Positions 1 through 8,608 of a stretch of DNA of 20,820 bases are shown here, one piece after another. Source of the DNA: SIG710 sp045648605 (lineage in GTDB: Bacteria > Bacillota > Clostridia > Oscillospirales > CAG-272); assembly GCA_045648605.1 (NCBI GenBank), contig JAZROG010000121.1, forward strand, positions 1 to 20,820, written 5' to 3'. Numbering within the stretch: the stretch's first letter is position 1; every line of letters starts with the position of its first letter. The notes under the pieces are model-generated. The model was not told where the DNA came from. It ran no database searches and saw only the letters and a list, made by a program, of their open reading frames with translations. The translations under genes were made by a program, and so were the position numbers.

Positions 1-1072
1 AGTCAACCATATCGCAGATATATGCGCTCCATTGCATTTCGTTTGTTCTGGGAAGATCAAAGCCATAGCAGCCAAGGTCAATGCCGATAATACCGGGCAT
101 CTCGCCTGTTGCATCCTTGAATTTGTTTATAGATTCCTCAATTGCGGTCTCATGAAGTCCCTTTGTCTGCTCACCGATGATTATCTGATCGGGATTATCA
201 TAAACTTTTTTGATAACGGCGGCAAGCTGTTCCTTTGTATAAATCTCCTTTTTGCCCGTACTGCCCTCATAGCTTAGACCAGAAGCAAGCTCAACATTTC
301 TATCCGCACTTTTAAGCATAGTGTTTTTAAAATAATCGATGGCATCATGGATGGTATGGGAGCTTCCGCGGATTATAATGTTTCCATCCTCGACCTTTAC
401 CGAATATTTGTGTGCGATAAGCTCCGAGCCGTCGAGAATAATATAATGCTCATTATCAACTTTTTTGCCCTCATGCTCTTCAAGATTAATACCGAAAAGA
501 CTTTCTGAGAATTCAACCGAATTTAAATAGGAGTTATTTATAAGCTTGAATTCATTAAAGTCAACACCGTCAACGGTGAGTTTATCAAAAGCATAGTTGC
601 CTATATATGTATAGCCATCGCCCGAGGGGATCTTTATTGTTTTCTTTTCCGCGTCGATAAATTGGTTCTGGAAAAGCTCAACAGCCTTTTCCAGCGCTGC
701 ATCGCTTCCGCCAACAATAACTATCTTGTTTCCGATCTTCTTTACGGTATAGTCACGGTAACGAAGACTTTCCATTGTGTCAATGCTCTGCTGACGCTTT
801 GTTTTGCCTATGAGGATCTCATATGTACTGTTGTAATAATCGGTCTTAACAGCAACAGAAGCACCCGTTGCATCGTTTATTGCCTTTCTGAGCTTTGTAG
901 CCATCAGTGTTTCCACATCAGAGCTTGAATCGCCTCTGACAACAACGTATTCCGAAAGGTTGTCAATTGACTTCAGTGTAACTGCGCCGCTGCTTGTGTC
1001 GGTGCTCTTTCCGCAAGCGGAAATGACAATGCAAAAAACAAGCAAAGCCGCAAGACAAATAATTTTTTTCAT
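1..1072 (-). CDS. Secreted lipoprotein with C-terminal GH26-like glycosidase domain (3' end beyond window)
   Basis: The frame is open from ATG at 1072-1070 to the window edge (357 codons, no stop), preceded by AGGAGC. The N-terminus is MKKIICLAALL followed by a hydrophobic stretch and a lipobox ending ISAC (Cys20), so the protein should be lipid-anchored outside the cell. Residues about 40-130 (YVVVRGD, YEILIGKTKR, IVIVGGS) resemble the alpha/beta accessory domain found at the N-terminus of several carbohydrate-active enzymes (GH67/GH20-type). A second related segment follows to about residue 260. From about residue 310 the sequence (PGIIGIDLGCYG) matches the start of the GH26 domain in the broken gene at 3263-5594. 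GH26 enzymes cleave beta-mannans and related glucans. The catalytic residues would lie beyond the window, so activity cannot be judged. The gene has its own strong promoter and diverges from rimO. Confidence 0.8.
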   Translation of the reverse strand, partial: MKKIICLAALLVFCIVISACGKSTDTSSGAVTLKSIDNLSEYVVVRGDSSSDVETLMATKLRKAINDATGASVAVKTDYYNSTYEILIGKTKRQQSIDTMESLRYRDYTVKKIGNKIVIVGGSDAALEKAVELFQNQFIDAEKKTIKIPSGDGYTYIGNYAFDKLTVDGVDFNEFKLINNSYLNSVEFSESLFGINLEEHEGKKVDNEHYIILDGSELIAHKYSVKVEDGNIIIRGSSHTIHDAIDYFKNTMLKSADRNVELASGLSYEGSTGKKEIYTKEQLAAVIKKVYDNPDQIIIGEQTKGLHETAIEESINKFKDATGEMPGIIGIDLGCYGFDLPRTNEMQWSAYICDMVD

Positions 1073-1100
1073 GTGTTTGCTCCTTTTTTGGTAAAAATAT

Positions 1101-1117
1101 AGTCAAAAAGCTTGACT
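1101..1117. promoter_or_regulatory. Second inverted repeat in the leader of the lipoprotein gene
   Basis: AGTCAA and TTGACT form a perfect 6-bp inverted repeat around a 5-nt centre (AAAGC). It sits just downstream of the predicted transcription start, about 39 bp (centre to centre) from the palindrome covering the -35 box. Placement on both sides of the start suggests a repressor site. It could also be chance in AT-rich DNA. Confidence 0.35.
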
Positions 1118-1127
1118 CTCAAAAAAC

Positions 1128-1156
1128 ATTATATCAAAATTGACAATGCTTGTCAA
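1128..1156 (-). promoter_or_regulatory. Sigma-A promoter of the GH26-like lipoprotein gene, with palindrome over the -35
   Basis: On the minus strand the -35 TTGACA (1156-1151) is separated by 17 bp from the -10 TATAAT (1133-1128), a consensus promoter placing the start of transcription near 1121. The -35 lies inside the 17-nt palindrome TTGACAATGCTTGTCAA (plus strand 1140-1156), which could be an operator. Confidence 0.8.
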
Positions 1157-1247
1157 GCAAATGTGATCATATTATATCAAAAATCAAATATTTTGGTGAC
1201 ATTTGGAAACAAAATACGCTATAAATTTTTATTTTGCTCTGCCCATA

Positions 1248-1276
1248 TTGACACGGGGCAAAAAATATGATATATT
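1248..1276 (+). promoter_or_regulatory. Sigma-A promoter of rimO-pgsA
   Basis: TTGACA (1248-1253), a 17-bp spacer and TATATT (1271-1276) precede rimO. The predicted transcript starts near 1283, leaving a short leader of about 25 nt. Confidence 0.75.
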
Positions 1277-1308
1277 ATTAGAAGAATTTTTTATGAGGTT
1301 AAGAAATA

Positions 1309-2631
1309 ATGAAAATTGGATTTGTTTCTCTCGGCTGTCCGAAAAATCAGCTGGATACCGAGATAATGCTCCATCATGTTATGGAAGCGGGTTACGAAAT
1401 AACCGCCGAGGAGACCGAGGCGGATATCGTCATTATAAACACCTGTGCATTCATCGAAAGTGCAAAAAAGGAGGCCATCGATAATATTATTGATATCGGA
1501 TGGCTCAAGGAAAACCGTTCTCTGCGAGGAATAATCGTTACGGGATGCCTCTCGGAGCGCTACCGTGACAGCATTTTTGAGGAGCTTCCCGAGGTTGATG
1601 CTGTTCTTGGAGTTGGAAGCATACACAACATAGTAGATGCAATAAAGAGCATCGAAAAAGGCAAAAAATATTCATCCTATGAGCCGAATGACACTGTAAG
1701 GATTGGCGGTGACAGAATTCTGACAACTCCCGACTATGCGGCATATATAAAGATCGCCGAGGGCTGTGACAACCGCTGCACATATTGTGCGATCCCTTCC
1801 ATCAGAGGTCGCTTCCGTTCAAGAGAAATGGATGACATTGTAGCCGAGGCAAAGCAGCTTGAGTCGCTTGGGGTAAAGGAGCTTACCATTGTTGCTCAGG
1901 ATGTAACAAGATACGGAGCCGATATCTATGGCGAATATAAGCTTGCCGAGCTTCTTCACAGAATAACAGAGGAGACCGCCATTCCGTGGATAAGAATTCT
2001 TTATTGCTATCCCGATAAGGTTACCGATGAGCTTATTGCAGAAATCCGCGATAATGACAGAATCTTAAAATATATAGATATGCCTCTTCAGCATATTTCG
2101 GACAAGATGCTTTGCAGAATGAATCGCCACGGTGATAGTGCCATGATAAAGAATGTTATAGGCAAGCTTCGCCGTGAGATCCCCGATATTGTCATAAGAA
2201 CGACCTTCATCGTGGGCTTCCCCGGGGAGAGCGAGGAGGATTTCGATATGCTTTGCGAATTTGTAAGAGAAGCAAAATTCGAGCATATGGGCGCATTCAC
2301 CTATTCAAGAGAGGAAGGCACACCCGCTTATGACCTTGATGAGCAGATCGACGAGCAGGTGAAGCAGGACAGATGCGATATCCTTATGGGGCAGCAGATG
2401 GTAATTGACGCGGAGCGAAATGAAAGTCTTGTGGGTAAGACGATAACTGTTCTTTGCGAGGATTATGATGTTGTTTCCGAGACCTATTACGGCAGATCAT
2501 ATATGGATGCACCCGAGATCGACGGAAAGGTGTTCTTTACATCGGAAAAGAAGATAAAATCGGGTAGCTTTGTAGAAGTAAAAATAGATTCGGCAGAGGA
2601 TTATGACCTTATCGGTCATGCTCTCGGATGA
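1309..2631 (+). CDS. rimO: Ribosomal protein S12 methylthiotransferase RimO
   Basis: This radical-SAM enzyme adds a methylthio group to the conserved aspartate of ribosomal protein uS12 in the cytoplasm. The 440-aa length is normal for the family. The N-terminal UPF0004 domain carries the auxiliary-cluster cysteines Cys10 (SLGCPKN), Cys46 (NTCAF) and Cys80 (TGCLSERY). The radical-SAM cluster motif CDNRCTYC gives Cys153, Cys157 and Cys160. PLQHISDKMLCRMNR around residues 260-275 and the C-terminal TRAM-like domain favour RimO over MiaB or MtaB. The ribosome site is weak (GAGGTTAAG). Translation runs into pgsA with a 16-nt gap, and the rimO-pgsA adjacency is common in Firmicutes. No abnormality was seen. 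Confidence 0.95.
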   Translation: MKIGFVSLGCPKNQLDTEIMLHHVMEAGYEITAEETEADIVIINTCAFIESAKKEAIDNIIDIGWLKENRSLRGIIVTGCLSERYRDSIFEELPEVDAVLGVGSIHNIVDAIKSIEKGKKYSSYEPNDTVRIGGDRILTTPDYAAYIKIAEGCDNRCTYCAIPSIRGRFRSREMDDIVAEAKQLESLGVKELTIVAQDVTRYGADIYGEYKLAELLHRITEETAIPWIRILYCYPDKVTDELIAEIRDNDRILKYIDMPLQHISDKMLCRMNRHGDSAMIKNVIGKLRREIPDIVIRTTFIVGFPGESEEDFDMLCEFVREAKFEHMGAFTYSREEGTPAYDLDEQIDEQVKQDRCDILMGQQMVIDAERNESLVGKTITVLCEDYDVVSETYYGRSYMDAPEIDGKVFFTSEKKIKSGSFVEVKIDSAEDYDLIGHALG

Positions 2632-2647
2632 TTTTGGAGGTAGTAAA

Positions 2648-3244
2648 ATGAATCTTCCCAACAAACTGACGGTGCTCCGTCTTATCATGGTTCCTGTTAT
2701 AGTGATCGTTATGCTTTTGCCGCTTGGAGCTATTCCTTCGGGCATTCTTGCGGCGGCGATCTTCGGTGCGACCGCCTTTACCGATATGCTGGACGGAAAA
2801 ATTGCAAGAAAGCACAATCTGATAACGGATTTCGGCAAATTCCTTGACCCTTTGGCGGACAAATTTATGGTGATTTCAACTCTCATTGTTCTTACATATA
2901 AGTTCGACGGATATCTTCAGCTTTTTTGCATGATAACAACCCTTATCGTCATCATGCGTGAGCTTGCGGTCACATCCATAAGACTTGTTGTATCAAGCTC
3001 TGCGGGAATCGTGGTTGCGGCAAATATGCTGGGAAAGATAAAGACGGTAACACAGATCATATATATCGTCTGCGCTCTTCTTGAGCCTGTTATCTTTGAA
3101 ATTATCGACATTATAGCAAACCCCGGATGGACAAATTATCATATTCTTACATTTTTGACAATGGCAGCAATGACCCTCTTCACTGTTTGGTCGGGAATCA
3201 ATTATCTCGCCGCATACTGGAAATACCTTGACCCCAACAAATAA
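2648..3244 (+). CDS. pgsA: CDP-diacylglycerol-glycerol-3-phosphate 3-phosphatidyltransferase PgsA
   Basis: The enzyme catalyses the committed membrane step of phosphatidylglycerol synthesis: CDP-diacylglycerol plus glycerol-3-phosphate gives phosphatidylglycerol-phosphate and CMP. The start at 2648 (MNLPNKLTVLR) is chosen because TTTTGGAGGT lies just upstream. A frame start at 2603 would overlap rimO and lacks a ribosome site. The CDP-alcohol phosphotransferase signature is complete: DGKIAR, then G and the two aspartates in GKFLDPLADK at about residues 55-78. Several hydrophobic helices follow. The 198-aa length is typical. It is co-transcribed with rimO. The usual downstream neighbours (cinA, recA) are absent and a glycosidase pseudogene follows instead. 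Confidence 0.93.
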   Translation: MNLPNKLTVLRLIMVPVIVIVMLLPLGAIPSGILAAAIFGATAFTDMLDGKIARKHNLITDFGKFLDPLADKFMVISTLIVLTYKFDGYLQLFCMITTLIVIMRELAVTSIRLVVSSSAGIVVAANMLGKIKTVTQIIYIVCALLEPVIFEIIDIIANPGWTNYHILTFLTMAAMTLFTVWSGINYLAAYWKYLDPNK

Positions 3245-3262
3245 TTAAAAGAGGTTAAAAAT

Positions 3263-5594
3263 ATGAAAAAAAGAACAAGATAGCTCATCCTTGCCATCTC
3301 GCTCCTTTTCCTTTCGATTTCCTTTGCTGCTTTCGCATCCGCCGATGTTATTGAGGGCCATTTTGAATGGCTTTATTATGGCAAAATTATCGTCAATAAC
3401 GACTGGTCTCTGGATACCGAAAGCGGTATTCTTACCATCGTCAGCAAAACCACCGATTATAATGAAACGGGTACAGGTCAGCCGGACTTTGCCGGAAGCT
3501 GGCACGAGCATAAGGACAAGATAAAAAAGGTCGTGCTTGACGGTAATTTTTCAAAGGTTTCACACAATGCCTTTAATGGGTATACCAATCTTGAAGAGGT
3601 CGTTATTACCGATAGGGTATGTCAAATAGACCACAGTGCATTTAAGGACTGCTCTTCGCTTCATACCATCTACATAGGCACAGAGCCGAGGCGTGAGGGC
3701 ATGGCAGATTTTCATAATATTCCTGTTATTTCAAGAGATGTTCTTGCGGGAACTGCCGTTAAAAGCATTTATATGAGCGCAGAGGTCTCCGAAATACAGA
3801 AAAGCGGTCTTCCCTCGGGACTTTCCATAATATACGGAACAAGAGGAACTCTTGCGGAAACATTCGCAGCAACAAACGGATATAATTTTGCGGATTTCAG
3901 TTCGAATCTCGATATCAATATTTATATTGGTGACCATTTGTTCGCAAACTATAAATATTTAAAGGGAGACATTTTAGATAAGTATTTTTTTGAGCATAAT
4001 GGCAAGATATATGCCGTTTATCTCGATAAAGGCTGCACCGTTCCCTATGATGTAACTAAGCCCGTTGAAAAATCGCTCACTCTCTATGCAAAGCCTGTGC
4101 TTTCATTTGACGGCTGGAGCGTCAGAACACGGGACTATAAGGGACTTCGCTCTGTATTTGAATATGATACTTCAAAGCCGGGTAAGGGTATAGAGATCGT
4201 TGAGGTCGGGGCAATAGTTTTCAACAGAGAATATGCTCTTGACGATTTCCGCCTGAGCAGCGAGTGCAATAAGGTGTCTGTTTATAAGGACGGAGAAAAG
4301 ATTGGTCTTACCTTGGGCCCAAAAAAGAATAATAAAGAAGCCTTTGCCGTAACCATAGTTGGCTTTGAGAAGGCGGATTATGCGGAGAGGGCACTGAAAA
4401 ATTTCGTTTTCAGAGGATTTATAACGGTCAGAAATAATATTACCGACCTTGAAACGACCTTTTATACCGATGCTGTGGGCACTACCTTGCGCGCAGCAAG
4501 TCAGCAATATCTGAAATATGTATCGGGAAGTAAGGATGAGAGATCCTTTGTAGGTGAAATCATGGCTATTAGCGAGCCATATTGCGATGAGGTCAGATAC
4601 GATAAGGATACTCTTATGTCTATCTTTACCGATATATATAATGACAACGGAAAGCTGCTTGTTGGTGAGGAGATAAGACAAAACAGCACTTGATGTGCAG
4701 AACAGCTTTAAAAACGGTTCGGGACAGTATCCTTCCATCATAGGAATGGACCTTGCCTGCTACGGAATTCAGCTTATGACCACATCGAGTGCTTACAGAA
4801 CAGATTTTATCAAGGCTCTTGTTGATTATTGCCGCGCAGGTGGAATAATCACCGCATCCTCTCATTTCCAGAATCCCACAGGTAACTGGACCGACTTCGG
4901 TCTTTGCCGAGGCAGCTTTGGCGAAGCGGATATATGGGAAGAGCTTCTCAGAGAAGGCAGCGCCCTCAATGCTCAGTTCAAGAAAGAGCTTGATGTTGAT
5001 GCGGATTTTCTTCGTGAGCTTGGAAATAATGATATTCCGATTCTTTGGAGACCGTTCCATGAAATGAACGGTGGATGGTTCTGGTGGTGTATAAGACAAA
5101 ATGATGGCAAATATGTGGTTCCGGCAAAGAATTTCACGGATCTTTGGAAATACGTATATAATTATTATGAAAATGAGATGGGGCTGACCAATCTGATTTG
5201 GGTCTATTCACCTAATAATGATACGGGAAGCTTGATCGACGTTGATTATTCCTATCCGGGCGATGAATATGTGGATATGACGGGCCTTGATTGGTATTCA
5301 AACGGTGAATATGAGATAGGCCATAGCAAGGGCGCATACAAAAAGATGATGGCGCACGGAATGCCTACGGCAATCACCGAATACGGCGGCTCGGGCGGAA
5401 GCCTCGATTGCATTGAAACATGGAATTATCTTCAGAGAATGTATGCAGACGGAATGAAGATTACATATATCATGACATGGACAGGAGACAATACCCTCCC
5501 AAGTGCCGGAAAAGCTGCAGAGTTTATGGCAAAGCCGGATACACTTTCAAGAAACGAAGTATATAATCTTTTCAAGCTGAAAGAAATAAAATAA
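3263..5594 (+). pseudogene. Broken secreted GH26-family glycosidase with LRR-like N-terminal region
   Basis: Starting at ATG 3263 (AAGAGGT upstream), the reading is MKKRTR, an amber TAG at 3281-3283, then in the same frame a typical signal-peptide core and ...AFASADV. The frame continues open to TGA at 4691-4693. The next frame carries the rest, and fusion by skipping one base near 4676-4684 restores a protein that aligns with the other GH26-like protein at 1-1072. Domains in order: signal peptide; BspA-type leucine-rich-like repeats (FSKVSHNAFNGYTNLEEV, IDHSAFKDCSSL); a beta-rich linker region; and a GH26 catalytic domain from about 4735. WRPFHEMNGGWFWW holds the acid/base Glu (codon 5061-5063) and ITEYGGSGG holds the nucleophile Glu (5379-5381). 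The expected role is extracellular cleavage of beta-mannan or a similar glycan. Two independent lesions suggest real decay, but assembly error is not excluded. Confidence 0.82.
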
Positions 5595-5633
5595 CAGCAA
5601 AAATAATTGTGGCAGTCTCAATACAATTGTTGA

Positions 5634-5662
5634 CCGATAAAATCTGCTATATGGAATATAAT
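5634..5662 (+). promoter_or_regulatory. Possible promoter of the small XRE gene
   Basis: A perfect -10 TATAAT lies at 5657-5662, 20 nt upstream of the ATG. The hexamer 17 bp upstream is poor (CCGATA, 5634-5639). A better hexamer, TTGACC (5630-5635), is 21 bp away, which is too far for a normal sigma-A promoter. Confidence 0.35.
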
Positions 5663-5681
5663 ATGTAGTAGAGGTGAGAGC

Positions 5682-5909
5682 ATGAAAAATAAGAATTATG
5701 ATATTTGGTTAGGCATAGGACTTAACATTCTTCATTATAGAAAAGAACAAGCAATGACCCAGATGCAACTTGCGGAGAAGGCAAATATTAGTAAAAATCA
5801 TATGCAACGTATAGAAACCGCTGCTTGCTCTTGCACATTGGATACTTTGATTGATATTGCGAATGCATTAAACATTCCATTAAAGAAATTGTTTGAATTC
5901 CGAGATTAA
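5682..5909 (+). CDS. Small XRE-family helix-turn-helix regulator
   Basis: This 75-aa protein is almost only a Cro/C1-type DNA-binding domain: GLNILHYRKEQ (helix 1), MTQMQLAEKANISKNHMQRIE (helices 2-3, residues about 26-46) and TLIDIANALNIPLKKLFEF (helices 4-5). GAGGTGAG precedes the ATG. Codon use (TTA, TTG, CAA, ATT) differs from the CTT/CTC-rich neighbours, which suggests acquisition by transfer. It stands alone between the glycosidase pseudogene and the reductase/transporter operon and ends at a shared terminator. Its target is not visible; autoregulation is likely for the family. Confidence 0.8.
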   Translation: MKNKNYDIWLGIGLNILHYRKEQAMTQMQLAEKANISKNHMQRIETAACSCTLDTLIDIANALNIPLKKLFEFRD

Positions 5910-5923
5910 AGCTCGGTAGGCAA

Positions 5924-5960
5924 ATAAAAAACACTTGCTTCCAAAGCAAGTGTTTTTTAT
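5924..5960. terminator. Bidirectional rho-independent terminator
   Basis: A perfect 17-bp stem (5924-5940 with 5944-5960, core ACACTTGCTT / AAGCAAGTGT) with a CCA loop is flanked by A6 on one side and T6 on the other. It can end both the XRE transcript (plus) and the reductase/transporter operon (minus). Confidence 0.92.
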
Positions 5961-5979
5961 TGCAACAGTTTAAGATTTT

Positions 5980-6735
5980 TTAAGAAAAGAATATTTTGCT
6001 TTTTTCGCCGTCTTGGGCGGTGTATTTTTTTAGATCGAATGTGTCTTCTATTATGTGAGTGGCGAGAATTTCTTCTCTTTTTCCGTAAAAGATTTGTTTT
6101 CCGTTATCCAGAAGAGCTATATCATCGCAAAGCTCTATTGCCGCAGTAAGCTCGTGCATGACAACGAGTACCGTCTTTCCGTGCTTTGTGCAAAGCTCTC
6201 GCAAAAGGGTGCAAAGCTCTGCGGAATATGAAAGATCAAGATATGCGGTTGGCTCGTCGAGGATGATAAGCGGCGTTTCCTGTGCCAGAAGAAGTGCAAG
6301 AAATACTCGCCTTTTTTCACCGCCCGAAAGGGTCGAAATATTTCTCTCCGCGAGCTTTTCGGTATTTGTAAGAACCATTGCGCGTCTTACGGCCTCCTTG
6401 TCGGAGTCCCGAAGTATCCCCATTCCGCCTGTGTATGGGGTTCTGCCGAGAGATATCAGAGAAGAAACCGAAAGGGCGGTGTCGGGCATGATCTGAGGTA
6501 AAAATGCCGCAAGATGTGCCCTTTCTCTCGGCGAATATTTTCTTATATCCTTGCCGCAAAGCCGTATTTCGCCGCTGTATTTTCCAAGGCCGTTTGCCAA
6601 ATTCAAAAGGCTTGATTTTCCGCTTCCGTTTTTGCCGATAAGGGCTGTGATTTTGCCTTTTTTGACGCCGAAGCTGATCGAATCAAGGATGCTTTTGCCT
6701 CCTTTTTTTAGGGAGACATTGATAAATTCAAGCAT
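5980..6735 (-). CDS. FepC/BtuD-type ABC transporter ATPase (iron-chelate, haem or corrinoid uptake)
   Basis: This is the cytoplasmic ATPase of the metal-chelate uptake system encoded upstream. GKNGSGKSS (Walker A), LSGGEKRR (signature), LIILDEPTAYLD (Walker B and D-loop) and the switch His in VVMHEL are all present. Two starts are possible. ATG at 6744 lies only one base after AGGAGG, whereas ATG at 6735 (MLEFINVSL) is 10 nt from it and is preferred, giving 251 aa. The start is embedded in the end of the permease gene, implying translational coupling. It is the last gene of the operon, 20 bp from the terminator. The substrate cannot be told from the ATPase. Confidence 0.9.
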   Translation of the reverse strand: MLEFINVSLKKGGKSILDSISFGVKKGKITALIGKNGSGKSSLLNLANGLGKYSGEIRLCGKDIRKYSPRERAHLAAFLPQIMPDTALSVSSLISLGRTPYTGGMGILRDSDKEAVRRAMVLTNTEKLAERNISTLSGGEKRRVFLALLLAQETPLIILDEPTAYLDLSYSAELCTLLRELCTKHGKTVLVVMHELTAAIELCDDIALLDNGKQIFYGKREEILATHIIEDTFDLKKYTAQDGEKSKIFFS

Positions 6736-7723
6736 TTTTGTCATTCCTCCTGCGAAGCAAAAGAATAAAGAGAAATGGCGCCCCGATAAATGCCATTATT
6801 ATGCCAACCGATATCTCGGAGGGGGCAAGAATTATCCTTCCAGCAAGGTCGGAGAGGGTAACGAGAGCTGCTCCCACAAGCGGAGCGGCGGTGAGCTGGT
6901 ATTTCAGCTCCGAGCCTATCAGCTTTCTTGTGATATGAGGTACCACAAGTCCCACAAAGCCGAGAAGTCCTGAAAAGCTGATGACGGATGCCACCGAAAG
7001 GCTTGCGATCATCAGACAGAAAACGCGCGCTTTTGCGGGCGAAATTCCAAGACCCGATGCGATGGCGTCGCCTAGGGAAAGGGCGGATATTTTGGCGGAA
7101 AAGGCTATCGAGAGAATTAAGCACACGAAAATAAATATAGCAGGAAGAAGGAGCTCTTTAAGCTCTGCTCCCGCAAAGCCGCCGACCGAAAAGGCGCTGT
7201 ATGATGCCAGCACATCAGTATCAATGACGCTGAAAAAAGAGATCCCCGCTCCAAAAAGTGCGTTCAGCGCAATCCCCGCGAGAATTATGGTCACTCTTCC
7301 GCCGCCCATTGCATGTGAAAAAGCCATTATCAGCAGGGATGCCCCCAGTGCTCCGAAAAAAGCACCGATGGGGAGAAGATGCGAAAGAGAGGGGAAGAGC
7401 GAAAGACAGATCACTGCCGAAAGTCCAGCTCCTGAGCTGACACCGATCGTGTTTGGACTCGCAAGCTCATTTCCCATAACGCATTGCAGAATAACTCCCG
7501 CAAGGGAAAGTCCGATTCCCGCGATGATAGAGGAAAGAAGCCTCGGAAGTCTTATGGCAAGCATGATGGTGCGCTCATACTCAAACCCCTCTTTGCCGGA
7601 TATTCCGAAAATCATATGAGGCACCGAAAGCCTTGCCGCTCCCATTGTGAGAGACAGCAAGGCTGAAATTATAAGCGCAATGATCAGTGCCGAATATAAG
7701 TAAAAAAGCTTTTTTGATCTCAT
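6728..7723 (-). CDS. FecCD-family permease of metal-chelate ABC transporter
   Basis: This 331-aa integral membrane protein of the FecCD/BtuC family has a start helix (LFYLYSALIIALIISALLSL) and repeated hydrophobic segments consistent with about 9-10 membrane helices. Family landmarks include RLPRLLSSIIAGIGLSLAG near residue 60, the GVSSGAGLSA stretch, and GLLGFVGLVVPHITRKLIG at about residues 245-265, which includes the region contacting the ATPase. The ATG is three bases past the stop of the lipoprotein gene. The protein should form a homodimeric channel for a siderophore, haem or corrinoid. Only one permease gene is present, as expected for a homodimer. Confidence 0.9.
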   Translation of the reverse strand: MRSKKLFYLYSALIIALIISALLSLTMGAARLSVPHMIFGISGKEGFEYERTIMLAIRLPRLLSSIIAGIGLSLAGVILQCVMGNELASPNTIGVSSGAGLSAVICLSLFPSLSHLLPIGAFFGALGASLLIMAFSHAMGGGRVTIILAGIALNALFGAGISFFSVIDTDVLASYSAFSVGGFAGAELKELLLPAIFIFVCLILSIAFSAKISALSLGDAIASGLGISPAKARVFCLMIASLSVASVISFSGLLGFVGLVVPHITRKLIGSELKYQLTAAPLVGAALVTLSDLAGRIILAPSEISVGIIMAFIGAPFLFILLLRRRNDKNA

Positions 7724-7726
7724 TTG

Positions 7727-8608
7727 TTAATTCCTTGATGTTAGAATATCTGCAAGGTATTGATATGCCTCGCCCCAGCGCGTGCATGGCTTAAAATGGA
7801 AAAGCCCCTTTGGAAGAATATAAGCTCTGCCGTCTTTAACAGCTCCAAGCGATGACCAAGCTCCGCTTTCAAGAAGAGACCCGACATTTGCCCTCGCGGC
7901 TTCTTCATTTCCCATCAAAGAAATGAAAATATATTTCGGATCCTTCTCCAAAATCGACTCTGTTCCAAGCTCGGACGAGGGGGCGTTGTCAGCAAGATTT
8001 ACACAACCCATCTCTTTTAACATTGCCGCCGCAAAATGCTCATCGGAGCTTTTTGTTTTTGTTGATGCGGCAGTGCTTCCTGCGCGAAGAAATAGAATTT
8101 CGGTGCCCTTTATCTCACTTATTTTATCGCTTGTGAGAATTCCCTCGATAAAGCTGCCTGCAGTGCTTTTTTCTTCCTCATAAATTGCGGTTTTTCCTGT
8201 GATGTCGGTCATCATTTTGAGGGCATCAAGATAGTCGGAAAAGCTTTCGATTCGAAGCGAAAGCACTTGTATTCCGTGGCTTTTAAGGATGTTTGCCGCC
8301 TCTCTTTGAGCGGGAATGTCCGAGGAACATATCACAAGAGTCGGCTTGTAGGACAGTAAAAGCTCAAGATTTATATTTTTGCCCGCACCGCTGTCAACAA
8401 TGGGAGTTTCGACAGGGGCAAACCCGCGCTCGATGGTCTCGCCGACTGTTATTTCGACCGTGCCGCCCGCCTTCGTCCAGACCTGGGCAAGAGAGGAGAA
8501 AAGAACCGCTGTTTTTTCTTCTGTTTTTGGGTCATTTATATTTGCCTTTTCGCAAGAAACAACAAATATCGCTGCAAAGATCAGCAGAAAAAAGATCAGC
8601 CTTCTCAT
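7727..8608 (-). CDS. FecB/BtuF-type substrate-binding lipoprotein
   Basis: This 293-aa exported binding protein starts MRRLIFFLLIFAAIFVVSC; the lipobox cysteine (Cys19) should anchor it to the outer face of the membrane. The rest fits a compact two-lobed periplasmic-binding fold of the FecB/TroA type: an N-lobe containing LELLLSYKPTLVICSS and a linker-helix region QREAANILKSHGIQVLSL. The C-lobe contains ILEKDPKYIFIS and ends AYILPKGLFHFKPCTRWGEAYQYLADIL. Its ATG overlaps the TGA of the reductase gene (ATGA), so the two are translationally coupled. Ligands in this family are ferric siderophores, haem or cobalamin; the actual ligand is not determined here. Confidence 0.88.
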   Translation of the reverse strand: MRRLIFFLLIFAAIFVVSCEKANINDPKTEEKTAVLFSSLAQVWTKAGGTVEITVGETIERGFAPVETPIVDSGAGKNINLELLLSYKPTLVICSSDIPAQREAANILKSHGIQVLSLRIESFSDYLDALKMMTDITGKTAIYEEEKSTAGSFIEGILTSDKISEIKGTEILFLRAGSTAASTKTKSSDEHFAAAMLKEMGCVNLADNAPSSELGTESILEKDPKYIFISLMGNEEAARANVGSLLESGAWSSLGAVKDGRAYILPKGLFHFKPCTRWGEAYQYLADILTSRN

